Assembly: GCA_023014335.1 (NCBI GenBank)
Contig: JAECYW010000008.1
Location: forward strand, 1,178,001-1,242,000
DNA from: Galerina marginata
Lineage: Eukaryota > Basidiomycota > Agaricomycetes > Agaricales > Galerinaceae
DNA length: 64,000 bases
Direction of reading: 5' to 3'
A model generated the notes under the pieces. The model was given only the letters and a program-made list of their open reading frames with translations, was not told where the DNA came from and searched no databases. Below, piece by piece: positions 34,674 to 46,063 of this stretch. The position numbers and the translations under genes were made by a program. Numbering within the stretch: position 1 is the stretch's first letter; each line of letters begins with the position of its first letter.

Positions 34674-37600
34674 ATGGCCTCGAAGGCCCCAATGACACCA
34701 TCAGAATCCTCGACGCGTCTTTCTAGGTCGACGCGACGGTCATCCACGCTTGGGTCATCCGCATCGAGCTCGAGCCTGTCCAAGCCTCGTTCGACCTCCA
34801 ACGCCTCCTCTCTGGCCAGCGGAACCACCACTATCCGCACAAGCAACAAGCTGAGCACCCCATCTCGTTCACCAAATGCCACGCCCATGCCTATACCGTC
34901 TGTAAGCGCAAAACGGATGTCGACCTCCATCCCATCATTGGCCGGTAACAGACGTATCTCTGCGCCAGTTCAGCAGTTTCCACGAATGGATCCCGGAAAA
35001 TCGACGCCTCCTGGGGTACAAAATCAAAAGGGGGCAGCACCAGCAGGGGTGGTGTCTCCACCTACACGCAAATCGAATGAGGTGGCAAGGGCTGTTGGAT
35101 CACCCTCCGTCACAGGTTCGATGCGGATTGCGCGTTCGACATCGATGTACGTCCCTTCTCCACCCATGCAACTCGCCAAAGCTATCCAGTTGCAGCAGGA
35201 TGACGCGTTTTCCTCTGCCCGCCCACGAGCGCGCATCACCTCCATGACCCCACCCCGCGCAAAGCCTTCAGCCTCAGCCTCGGTAACAAGCTCGCTGTCA
35301 AAGTCTCCCTCTTCGACCTCCTTCCTTTCGTCTTCGCCTTCTATTAGCCTTACTGCTCCTAGCCCGCAAAGTAAGGTTAAACTGCAGCCCATTGATACGG
35401 CCACGCCGCGCACTACGCCCCCAAAGTTCGCCCTCGGGAATAAAACGAACAACAACTCCACCCCTTCTAAACAATCAGGTGTGACGCCAAAGACAACGCC
35501 TAAGAAACTTAATGGGAAAGCTGGTTCGGACATGTGGGCGTCTCCTGGGCGGCAGAACCCATCATTAATAGACGAGACCCTGGTACTTTCTGCTGGAAGA
35601 GTGCAGAGCAACGGAACAGGAACTGCGGTGGCCACGGACGATGGCCTCGGAAATGCCTTTTGGGACGGAGATGACATGTCGTTGGAGATGGTCACCGATG
35701 TAAATGATGGTGATGTCGACGAGGAGGTGGGTTTTAATTTGAGTCTTGAACAATTGCCTAACTTCATTTTGGCGCACAGATGGATACGGCTCTCCAGAAC
35801 GTGCTCCAGATGCACACCCGCAAAATTCTGCACTACAAAAGGCTGCTCGAACGTGCACAGGCATCCACTGCCGCGCAGCTGCATGCGCTCCAAGCCCAGG
35901 TCCGTGTCCTGCGCGAGTCTGCTTCACCCTCCCTTCCGCCGTCTGCAACGCATGCCCTCCTCGGGGCCGATGGGGCTGGTCTGTGTGTCTGTGGTGGGAA
36001 AAAAAGGAAGGGTTATTGGAGTGGATATCGCGATGATGAAGAGTATGACGATGCGGGTGATTTGCTGAAGGGCCTGAAGGGTGATGGGAAAGGCAATTTC
36101 AGTGAGGTCGAGGTCAGAAAAGCGTTGAGAGGCCTTGGGAGGGATGAAAGGATGAGGCTGTGAGTATTCCTCTTTTATTTTTCTTGCTGTTTCAAAGGTG
36201 TTCACCCTTTCTTTTTTACAGAATTGCGATTATTCTAGATTGTGGGTGTTTCAGTCCTACTTCGTTTCGATTTTTTGTTCTTTTCTGATTGTATCTGGCT
36301 TTGATTTCCAGCATGCCTTCCTGGTGATATCAGACTCCAGATCCTCCTCCTCGAGAAATATGCCAAATCAACATTCGACGTTCTGGGAACCCTTGCTCCC
36401 GACCTTGCTTTCCGTGTGCTTAAACAGCTGTCTGTTAAGGAGTTACTGGCTATTGAACCTGTAAGTTTTTTGTCCTATTCCGACATCTTCGACCATATTT
36501 ACAATACTTTTAATTATCCAGGTATCAAGGAAGTGGCAGCAAATGGTTCATCATCCTGCTTTGTGGCAATACCACTGCCTCAAGATCACCGAACACGATC
36601 CTTCTCCCGTCATTCCACCTGCTAAACCCGAGGGCTGGTAAGTAGTCTTGTCCTCTGCTTCCATATACTCCCTTCATCGCAGTTGCTTACATCTTACGTC
36701 TCAGGGAACCACTCTACCGCTCTCTCCACCACCGCGAGTCAAACTTCAGACACGCCCTCCCGCAGTCGATCCGATTCCTGCATGGGCACACCAACTTCTG
36801 CACGACGCTCCTCCTGCGGGGAAAGCGGCTGATCAGTGGAAGCTACGACGAGACCATCCGGTTCTGGGATATTGAAACGGGTGAGATGAAGAAGTGTCTG
36901 CAGGTGAAGAAGCCCGTGAGTTGTGTGGACTTTTTGGCTGAGGAAGGTGGGCTGTCATTGTTCTTTTACTTTATTCTTGTTCCACGTTGCTGATTTTCTA
37001 TTTGTTATCCTCGTGGCAGAGGTCTTTGTCGTCGGCTTCCACGACGTTGGGTACGGCAACTCATTTTTTTCCCAACTACGATCGCATTGCTCACACGTTG
37101 CTCATCCAGTCGCGTCCACCTCTTCTCATCGGTCACCTTTACCCCCCTCCAACAACTAGCGGGCCATCTCAACGGGATCCGTGCCGTCGCTCTTTCCTCC
37201 AAGAACCTGGTATCAGCAGGCGCGGACAAGGCTCTCGTGTGCTGGGACTGGCGTGCAGGAACCAAGATCGTGCGGTTTGGCCAGCAAACGACGATCAACA
37301 TCGGTGTGCAGCTCATCGCTGGCGATGAAGGCGAGAGAGTGGTCGGTGTTACTATTGATGGCATTGTCAGGGTTTTCTCGATAAGTGAGTTTTTTTTTTT
37401 GTTTGGTTAGCCGGATGTTGATTTAGATTTGTAGAACGGCGCGAGATGATCTCGCAGTTCAAGTTGTCCGACCTCGGCGCTGGCGATCCTGTGCTGAATT
37501 CGAAATTGTTCAATGTTGGGGCTGCTCCTAATAATATGCTTCAGTGGGTCTGATTGTTTTACACCACGTTCTAGTACCTGATATTCTGGTCAGATGGTTT

Positions 37601-38690
37601 GCTGCCAAGGGCACTCAGATGACGGTACGTTTTCTTCTCTGGTGGAGCCATTGGCCATGTCTAATGGATTTATGCTCAGTGTGCCACAAAATCTGTGATT
37701 CTTCATCTCCAATGGAACGAAGGCGAAGCCACTCCCATCGCAGCTCAAGCTCTGACCGCAACCTCACCAGTTGCCTTGACCTCTAGCCAAGGCCTGCCAC
37801 GCACACGCACAGGCTCGGCGCTTAGTCGTTCCGTGACATCCAACAGCATTTCGACCTCGCATCGCAGGATCTCGTTAGCCTCATCAAATGCCCCACCACC
37901 CCTTAACAGATCCAGTAGCAGCAGGTTGAGCGTCAGCGGTGGCCCGAGGACGCCTACAACGCCTCTCAGCCCGTCACCGAGGAACAGTACACCCGCCCCA
38001 ATGCTTTTCGGGCGGGCAGCGATACTGACGGCTCCGCCGAAGCTGGTTGCGATCGTGGAGACGCCGGATGTGGCGGTTGGGGCTGTTGACCCCAAGAAGA
38101 GGAGGGTGGTCACTGCTACTAGGTTTAGCTCTAGAGCGGGGGCTGATAGGAGGGTATGTGTTCATTCGGTTTGAAGGCTGCATATCAGGACTAACGCTCT
38201 CGTACCTGTAGATATTTATGTCGACCCATCAGGACAAGGAGAAGCGGATGGCTACTCAGGACGAAAACGAAGGTGACGAGGACGACGAGGAAGCCGACCT
38301 CAATTTTATCACACAGACAGCTTTACAGTCGTCGGTCGACGTCGACAACTATATTGAGCCTTTGACTGGCGCGTGGGGTGCGCTCGCGGAGGCGACAACA
38401 TCAGGAGGTGTCAAGGGTCTCCTTGGGCAACTTCCACCTAAATTTGCCGGCCTTGCCACCCCAGAGAAAAACCCAATGTCGATGCAACTCAGCCACGAGG
38501 AAGTAGTGGTTGGCTGTGCCGATGGGACAATTTAGTGAGTGACATGCGTTCGTCTCCTCTTCTGAGATTGGGTCTTAATGGAAGTACTTGTAGTGTTATG
38601 AACTTCGTTGGATACCAATACCAGCTCGAGAGGAAGGCTGGTGTAGAAGAGGAGAGGTTAGAAGATGACGAGGAGAGTGTGGACGAGTAA
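34674..38690 (+). CDS. F-box/WD40-repeat protein with long disordered N-terminus
   Basis: This is probably a substrate receptor of an SCF ubiquitin ligase. Exons: 34674-35726, 35780-36159, 36334-36460, 36522-36637, 36705-36946, 37020-37050, 37110-37384, 37435-37543, 37594-37624, 37680-38153, 38212-38534 and 38594-38690, giving 1085 residues. Residues 1-351 are Ser/Thr/Pro-rich and basic. Next comes a helical stretch ([25 protein letters not shown] split by me into parts: [14 protein letters not shown]). The F-box is at about 493-545 ([26 protein letters not shown] shown in part: [15 protein letters not shown]). WD40 repeats follow ([42 protein letters not shown]). A Ser-rich insert and an acidic C-terminus are also seen. 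The join at 36159/36334 is uncertain, and a mini-exon near 36222 is possible. The family member is not identified. Confidence 0.82.
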
Positions 38691-38959
38691 GTTAATTTGG
38701 ATGGAGGTGGATGGAGGTGGATGGATAAATACCCGTTTCTTTATTTTATGACTTCTGCAATTACGACTATGACTGTGATAAGTAGATGCCTTACGTTCCT
38801 CTGCAATGATATCCTATGTATTACACTGAGTATCCTTATTATAATGTACAATCTTCATATCTGCATTTCTAGGCCAGTAATCACATGCTCGAGAACTGTC
38901 GCCGAAGGCCCTCTTTTTTCTCATTGATCTGGTTGAGAGTCAGAAAGAAAGGAGTTTTG

Positions 38960-39712
38960 TCAGTTATAAACTGCACGCTTCGCCAACTCGTCGGCCTTTT
39001 GATTGAATTCCCTTCGGATGTGCAAGAATCCAACTACAATGTGATCCTGCTCCAAGTCTGAGGTAAGTTCGTCCAGTTTCAAAAATAGATCAAGGTTGGC
39101 AGGTTCTTTGCCTTCCGAGGTACGCCACCCCCTTTTCTAAGAATAGTTTCCTTTGTTAGTTCATCAATATCGAGAACACAAGGAACGACGACCTACACGC
39201 CAACTGGGAAACCACTGAGTGATGCCCTTCACAACATACTCAGAGTCCGTTGCGACGACATAGCAAAAGCGTTCAATATCGTCGTCGTCGTCGTCCATGC
39301 GATCATTGACTAAAGTAAAGTGTTCCTCCATGTCGCGCGGTTCGTTCAGTTTCTTCAAGCCCTCGATCGCTGCCAGCAACTCGGCTCGCTGATTAGTCCG
39401 AGCACCGCCAAAGTCGACAGTGTCGTCGACCGGAATACTCCAGCAATAGGCGTCGTCAGCTCCGATGGTAACTCCCAGCCCCGACTGAGCCCCGTATCGA
39501 CCGTTGTTGGAGCACGCGCCGTCAGTGAAGGCCAGTCGAGTGTGATGGCATAGATTGGGTCCGTCTTCTGGTAGGTACTGGTCGCGATGACCGCAGCATG
39601 CAGCGAAAAACCTAGTACAGTCTGGGCATTGGACAAAGAGATCCCTCAAAGGGACTCCGTCGAAGGACGGGCAGAAGGTGAATTTGCGGTCGTCGAAGCT
39701 TGCCTTCCCCAT
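38960..39712 (-). CDS. RNase H-like nuclease, tandem copy A
   Basis: The product is expected to cut RNA in RNA-DNA hybrids. Exons 39197-39712 and 38960-39136 (intron donor GTAGGT, acceptor TTCTTAG) give 230 residues. A Cys-rich N-terminus (CPDCTRFFAACCGH, residues 29-42) may bind zinc. The RNase H fold follows with all four acidic residues: D64 (FTDGACSNNG), E111 (QRAELLAAIEG), D156 (ATDSEYVVKGI) and D221 (NQKADELAKRA). A six-Asp run (about 140-145) sits between the second and third. The start is a Met conserved with copy B. This is a stand-alone host-type gene with no retroelement pol around it. It lies tail to tail with the F-box/WD40 gene. Confidence 0.88.
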
Positions 39713-40536
39713 GTTGATGAATCGCGGCTGGAGAAGGCTCCTGTGAGCTGGATTTTAAGAGAATGTTTCTGGACCTTACCAAGATTGTCTTTTTGCGAGA
39801 AGATGGAAGGAAGGAAGAGACCTTAAGCCCCTTTTTATGTAAGACCAGGATGAAAGACACTAGCAAGACACTAGTCACGTTTTTGTAACCTTCCTGTTTG
39901 AGCGCGGAATGGTCGTTGCGCAAAATGCTGCACTGACCTTGCTCAGGCTTGCTGCCAGTCTTTCTCAAAACGTTTAGATCTTTTGAAAGTACGTGACAAC
40001 TTCCTCTCCTCATCAGACCTTCGCCACTTGTAGATGTATCGCAACCGACAACTTGTAATTTAATTTTCTAATGTAGAACATACGCAGGCTCAAATATGAA
40101 GCAACGAACAAGAGCTTATGGTCTGTCCGCAGAGATCAGGTATATATGTCAGAGGAGTTCTCTTAGCCGAGCCCCTATTGAAATATCGATGAAAGCATAT
40201 TCTAAAATAAGAAATGAATTCCTTTTCCGGACACTTCCGTTTGCTGAGTTCTAATCTGGACCGATGGACTCGGATGGAGATTGGACGGATGAATACCCAT
40301 TTTTATTTTTGTCTCCTGCTTTACGACCACAACTGTGATAGCTGCCATACATTCCTCTGCAAATGATATCCTATGTATACTAGTACAATTCCACTTCAAT
40401 AGGTATCCTTATATGTACAATATGTAGACCTATATTGCCAGACTAACAACGGCTCCCTCGAGAGGTGTCGCCAAAGGCCATCTTTCTCGTTGGGCAGGTG
40501 GTTGAGAGCCCAAGGCGAAGCCCGGAATGGGTTTCG

Positions 40537-41291
40537 TCAGCCGTAGACCGCATGCTTCGCCAGCTCGTCAGCCTTCTGATTGAATTCCCTTGGGACGTGC
40601 AAAAATCCAACTGCAATACCGTCCTGCTCCAAGCCTGAGGCAAGGTCGTCTAGTTTCAAAAAAAGGTCTAGATTTGCAGGTTTTTTTCCAACCGAGGTAC
40701 GCCATCTTCTTTTCTAAGAATAACCGTTTGTCAGATAAATACTGAGAACATACAATGACGGCCTACACGCCAACTGGGAAACCACTCTGTAATGCCTTTC
40801 ACAACATACTCAGAGTCCGTTACGACGACATAGCGAACACGTTCAGCATCGTCGTCGTCATCGTCCATGCGATCGTTGGTTGAAGCACCGTGGCCTTGCA
40901 TTTCGTACACTTCCTCCAGTTTCTTCAAACCCTCGATCGCCGCCAGCAACTCGGCACGCTGACTGGTTCGAGCACCGCCAAAGTCAACGATATCGTCCAC
41001 CGGAATACTCCAGCAATAGTCGTCGTCATCTCCAATGGTAATTCCCAGCCCTGCCTGAGCCCCGTGTCGACCATTGTTGGAACACGCGCCATCAGTGAAG
41101 GCCAGTCGAGTGTGGTGGCATACTTCGGGACCGTCTTCTGTTAGCTCCGGATCGTCCCCGGGGGGATGAAAGCAGCATGCAGTGAAAAACCTAGTGCAGT
41201 CCGGGCATTGGACAAAGAGATCGTTCAGAGGGACTCCGTCAAAGGACGGGCAAAAGCTGAATTTGCGGTTATCGATGGTTGACTTCCCCAT
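40537..41291 (-). CDS. RNase H-like nuclease, tandem copy B
   Basis: Exons 40767-41291 and 40537-40713 give 233 residues. It is a close paralog of copy A with the same Cys-rich N-terminus, the same intron position and all four acidic catalytic residues (FTDGACSNNG, QRAELLAAIEG, VTDSEYVVKGI, NQKADELAKHA). It keeps the six-Asp run. The loop after the Cys-rich segment is 3 residues longer (HPPGDDPELTEDG). The donor site is GTAGGC instead of GTAGGT, which may splice less well. Both frames being intact after clear divergence suggests that both copies are under selection. Confidence 0.87.
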
Positions 41292-41928
41292 TTTAATGAC
41301 GTGAACGCGGCTGAAGGATGCTCTTGTGAGCTGGATAAATTTGAAGACGATGTCTCTAGACTTTACCGAGATGGTCTGCCTGTCCGATGTTGCGATAGGA
41401 CGGAAAAAGGGAACCCCTTTGAGATCAGGATTTGACCAGGATGAAAGATCTTATAATAAGAGATTATCATGTTTATGTAACCTTCCTGTTTTGGTCTGCA
41501 ACGTTGCAACGGTCCTTGTGCAAAATGCTGCACTGAACTTGCTGCCGTTTTCACAGTAAGTTTATAAGTTGCAGATCATTTGCTGTTATGTTACAAATTC
41601 CTCCCCTCATCAGACTTTTTTAGGCTGTACATTGGTTGTACATGCACGTACATTGCATGGCAGCTAAAAACTTGTAGTTCCATTGAATAATGTAGTACAT
41701 AGCCAGGCTTAGAGATGAAGCCACAACCAAAAACCACAGCCTGGGTCTGTCCCAGGTATATACGCCGTAGTAGTTCTGACGGCCGAGCCCCTAATCACGA
41801 TAAAGTATTTTCTAAAATAGGAAATGAATTCCTTTTCGGGACAATTCCGTTTGCTGAATTCGTAAACGACATCAAATGATGCGAAAACAAGTATTGCAGC
41901 AAAGAGTAAAGTCCATAAAGGATCCCCC

Positions 41929-42113
41929 GACGACGCTACCCGGCAGTGCAGCAGGAAGGTCATCGACATCCAAGGGGTGCAAGCAGAGCCCACGGACAAC
42001 GGGGCGGCAAAAAATAGGATAACCGATATAGGAGGCGTGCCTCCGTAATAGTGGTTAGACTATTAAGAACAGATACTACAGTTGATCTAAGCCAGAGGCT
42101 AGAGTGGTAAGGA
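41929..42113 (-). ncRNA. U2: U2 snRNA, diverged second copy (variant or pseudogene)
   Basis: On the minus strand it reads TAGCCTCTGGCTTAGATCAA, then CTGTAGTATCTGTTCTTA. The branch-recognition GTAGTA is intact, but the first stem (GGCCTTTTGGCT in copy 1) is altered, and GATCAAGTG has become GATCAACTG in the segment that pairs with U6. The Sm-like site (ATTTTTTG), the 3' stem and the upstream box remain. Ends are approximate. It could be a weakly expressed variant or a decaying copy. Confidence 0.8.
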
Positions 42114-42152
42114 ATCGGTTCGATGAATGGCAGTTACTTATATACTTTTGTC

Positions 42153-42168
42153 TATGCGCACGGACCAG
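42153..42168 (-). promoter_or_regulatory. Conserved upstream box of U2 copy 2
   Basis: The 16 bases CTGGTCCGTGCGCATA on the minus strand are identical to the box upstream of copy 1 and lie at the same spacing. A TATA-like GTATATAAG lies between the box and the RNA. The intervening DNA is otherwise unlike copy 1, which points to constraint on the box. Confidence 0.6.
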
Positions 42169-43613
42169 GGAGACGCACAGGATTCTGACTCGGTGTGATT
42201 TGACCTGAGTGATTGGGTGGGCGGAAGGAGCGGCGAATTGGCCGAATGTGTTCGCTCGGAGCGCCAGCAGATGTCCGCGTCATGACTCATGGTGCAACTG
42301 GACGGAGTCGCAGCGCGGGATACATGAATTTGGAAGACGTCCGGGACTTGGTATCGGTGTATCTGTCTATTATCTTGTGTAAGTGGGTCCTTAGTGGGAC
42401 CACTCTTTGGGGCTTGTGATGACCCGGAAGATCGAAAAAGCCGCATTCAAGTTGTACGCGTCCGACCCAAAGCTATTCGTGGAAACTGCCAAACGAACGT
42501 TGAATGAGCTGCGATTTAGGCTTCCTTCCTGTAAGAGAAAGGACTCGCCTGGAGAATCAAATATTGTAGACAAAAAAAATCAGCCGGGAGTCGACTAGGA
42601 CACGAACGCCGATGCAAAGTTGTTTAGATTTCTGAAGAGAGGGCTAGACAGACTTCTTATCTCGAGTTCCCACTTTTTTATGAACAAAAGTTGCTCAAGT
42701 GTCGCTGGATACGTCTGGTTTTCTGATGGACGACTGGGTAGCGTGCCTTCTTGGTAGGAAGGGCTAAGAACTGCTTGGTAGGTCTCATAATGGCTTCGAT
42801 CAACGCGACCATTATTGACAGCAGAGTAGGAAAAATCTAAAGCACTTATTGGGAGAAAAGGCCCGGGGTCGCCAAGGGGTCGCGTTATGAGGGCGTCGAT
42901 TCGTCTCGAACTCGGTCTCCTACTAAATAAGAAGACAAAACTTGGAGTCTTGGACAAAGCCCGTTGGATCGAGGTTGGATTATGAAAAGAGAAGTTACAA
43001 CTTCAAAGAACTCCTTCCGATTCATCCCGAGTTCGGTGTTCCCAGAGAAATTAGACGACAAGTATATGAAGTTGAAAAAAGCAGTTGAATGAAAACCAAG
43101 AGGCGGCGAAGAAAAAAATTTTTGACACCAACCCACAAAAGGGTACAGGAGGTGATTCTAAGCATTTCTACACACTTTCAAAAATTTTGGGATTTTTTTC
43201 TGGTCGGATAAACCGCTAAAGATAATTTCCATAAAAGGTAAAAGGGTCCTGCCAAATATGGTAATCATTTCTATATTTAGGGGGGTGGGTGGTCGGACCT
43301 TGGGCTCGAAATTTTTCCAAAACCTGGGAATCGCATCCGTTCGTCGAGAAATGCCGAAAAAACGCAAGTCAAATTTTTGCCCGAGAAATAGGGTCTGTGT
43401 CAGCAAAATATTTCTTCGCCGCCTCTTGATGAAAACCGCAAGAAAAGTGGGCTAATTCGAATTTTGCAGGCGCGTTATTTGGCAAAGGTCGTGTCGATAA
43501 ACACAAGGGATCACAGCTTTTTCATCAACGTTCACGCGTGCGCCCCTTTTGCACGAAACTGCACGAGAACGCATTCCACGGCGAAATGAAAATGAGGCAA
43601 GACACCAACCAAC
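42169..43613. other. Region without a supported gene
   Basis: It holds short frames only. A 63-codon plus frame at 42407-42598 (Lys/Arg-rich) has no recognisable domain. The AT-rich part from 43060 to 43450 looks non-coding. Confidence 0.4.
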
Positions 43614-46063
43614 ATGCACTTCCCGAATGCAATACGAAAGCCTGTAAAAGCTGGAGCAGATATCATTTATCGGATTGCGAGGAAGTTGTGGTTCTGGAGG
43701 AAGCGTACTGGCAAGGCAAAGGGAAGAGTCTCGCAAGATCGACAAGACGAGAACCTAGCTACAGGCACAGATAGAGCCGAAGCGGGTCTCGAGGACGTTC
43801 CGGAAGACAGCACGAAAGCAGCGGAATCTCATGTACCGAAGGAGGCAGACAACCAAGGGGTGTCACTGACCAGCATGCACCGGAATGAAGACGGTGATCC
43901 ATCTGCACCAACCCCAATCCCACCGCACATCCAATCTCTCCTCTGCTCCGCCTGCTGGAATACACTCTTTTCCTTCTCCTCCTTCCAAGCCGCCCAAACT
44001 TCTGCGCCCCCAGCCTCAGATACGGCTGGGGCGTCCGCCAGTCGCACTCGCGTATTCTCTTACACCACCCAGTCCTGGGCGGCCATCGTCGACGGCGAGG
44101 GGCGCGGCTGCAACTGGTGCGATATCCTCTGGAGTAACATCCTCGAGTACAGGAAAGGTCGGCGCGATCAGCACCTGAGAACCGAAGAGTGGCCCGAGGA
44201 CGATGAGAGCTGGTTATTCACTATCAGGCTGGAGAGGAGGAAGGAGCCGCCGGGCCATATGATGCTGAACATTTTTATTGGGGAGGATATGTTTCCGAAT
44301 ACCTATGAGGTCCATGCTGATCCTGGTATGTCAACGAATGAAGGCAAGGGGGTGTATATTGACCTGCCCTTTCTGCAGACGATGTTGCGGCCAGTGTAAT
44401 ACCCGGAAGGAATATTTTCTGGAAAATATCATCCCAAGAATGTTTCCAGCAAGCTATCGCAAGCCTCGATGACTGTATAGTCAACCACCCCTCCTGCCCC
44501 AAACCACACCCCACCCGCCTCCCAACACGCGTCGTCGACTGCTCCGACCCTTCCAACCCCAAGCTCTTCCAACCCGTAACCCCCTTCAGCGCACCCTACG
44601 TCACCCTCAGTTACGTCTGGGGCCAAGCCCAGCCGCACAGCACCACAAACACCAACCTCCATACCTACCTCACCGCTGGCATCCCCGGCATCCACCTCCC
44701 CAAAACAATCCAGGACGCCATAGCCAGCACGCACGCGCTCGGCCTGCGCTATCTCTGGACAGACACGCTCTGCATCCTGCAGGACTCCCCTGACGACAAG
44801 GCGCGCGAGATTGCACAGATGTGCGACATCTACACGCGCGCGCACGTTACCATCGTCGCTGCGTGTGCGAAGAAGGCTGGCGACGGGTTCTTGCATGATC
44901 GACAGGACCCCGAGGCGTCGGCGCTGCCTTTCTGGGTGACGGGGCCCGGCTCTGGAGATGAGGGAGGGAGCAGCGGTGTCGCGATCGCTCTTGGCACGAT
45001 GCTGGTGCGGGAGCAGGCGTACGCGCCGCGGGACGAGCCGGTGAACCGCCGTGCGTGGTGCTTCCAGGAGCGGCTGCTCTCCCCGCGGGCGCTGATCTAC
45101 GCGTCGCATACGGTGCAGTACCAGTGTCGGGAGGGGACGAGGAATGTAGGCTGTGCGAGCAACTTTTTTGTAGAGGGCAAAATAGACGAGCTGCGCATGC
45201 CTGAGATAGAGGTGGGGATGGGAGGAGGCGCGGTGCGTAGGCTGGGTGGGAAGGAGAGGGAGGCGGTTTGGAAGGTGTGGAAAGGCATTTTGGCGGAGTA
45301 CACGCGGCGGTCGCTGACCAGCCCCATGGACAAGCTGGTGGCGCTATCGGGTGTGGCCCAGTATTTTGCGCGGTACTGTGGAACAGACGACGGCGTCGGT
45401 CCCAACACAAGCACGGACATGGAAATAGGGTACATGGCAGGCCTATGGAAACACAACCTATCGCAGGACCTCCTGTGGTATCGCTCGAGCGCATCGGCGC
45501 GCGCGCCGCGACCTGTGGAATACCGCGCTCCGTCGTGGTCGTGGGCCGCCAGCGACGGCGAGGTTGCGGGTGCGGGCTGGCCGGGCGTCGTGGACGCGTC
45601 GTGGGTTGTGAGGAGGTGCGGGGTCGGTTTGGCTTCCCCTGGGCTTGCGTTTGGTGAGATCAGGAGTGGAGAGCTGGAAGTGGAGGCGGGTGTGAGGCGG
45701 GTGAGCTGGGATGGGGCGGAGGCGGGGGAGTCGAGCATGGTCTCGCTGTATGAAGCCGGTGGGAGTGAAGCAGACCAGGGCCGGAGAGAGATCGGGTTTG
45801 TGTATTTGGATTATATGGAGGACAGTGACCCGTCGGAAGGTCTTGCTGTGGTTGTTGGGTCGCACAATCAGAGGGTGCTCCATCATATTATTGGGCTGGT
45901 GCTGGTTCCGGTTCTGGTGTCAATGGGCGGGTCGTCGAAGTACAGACGGGTCGGCGTGTTTGATGTGCATGCGAAAATTGAGGATGAGGGATGGGAGGAC
46001 GAGCCGTGTGTTGATGTCCAGGACTGGTTGAGCACACCTGCTCAGGTCGTTGTGGTAATATGA
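43614..46063 (+). CDS. HET-domain protein (heterokaryon incompatibility type)
   Basis: HET proteins trigger cell death after non-self recognition in filamentous fungi. Exons 43614-44325 and 44379-46063 (53 nt intron, donor GTATGT) give 798 residues. The HET domain spans about 311-455 with its usual blocks: PYVTLSYVWG, then IQDAIASTHALGLRYLWTD and LCILQDSPDD, then IYTRAHVTIVAACA. The following part matches the extended HET layout (RAWCFQERLLSPRALIY; later APSWSWAASDG). The first ~240 residues include a Cys pair (LLCSACWNTLF) and a CNWC motif often seen before basidiomycete HET domains. No NACHT or repeat domain is attached. The start is the first Met of the open frame, and an internal Met is possible. 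Confidence 0.9.

Larger units (their letters stand above)
38697..41850. repeat. Tandem duplication carrying two RNase H genes
   Basis: Two units of about 1.56-1.6 kb lie head to tail. Unit 1 runs from about 38697 to 40255 and unit 2 from about 40256 to 41850. Matching landmarks include ATGATATCCTATGTAT downstream of each RNase H gene and GAAATGAATTCCTTTT at both right ends (about 40212 and 41821). Non-coding parts have diverged much more than the coding parts. Confidence 0.8.

Noticed and set aside
38960..41291. RNase H domains as remnants of a retroelement pol
   Set aside because: Each is a complete spliced gene with its own start, Cys-rich head and stop, and neither reverse transcriptase nor LTRs are nearby.
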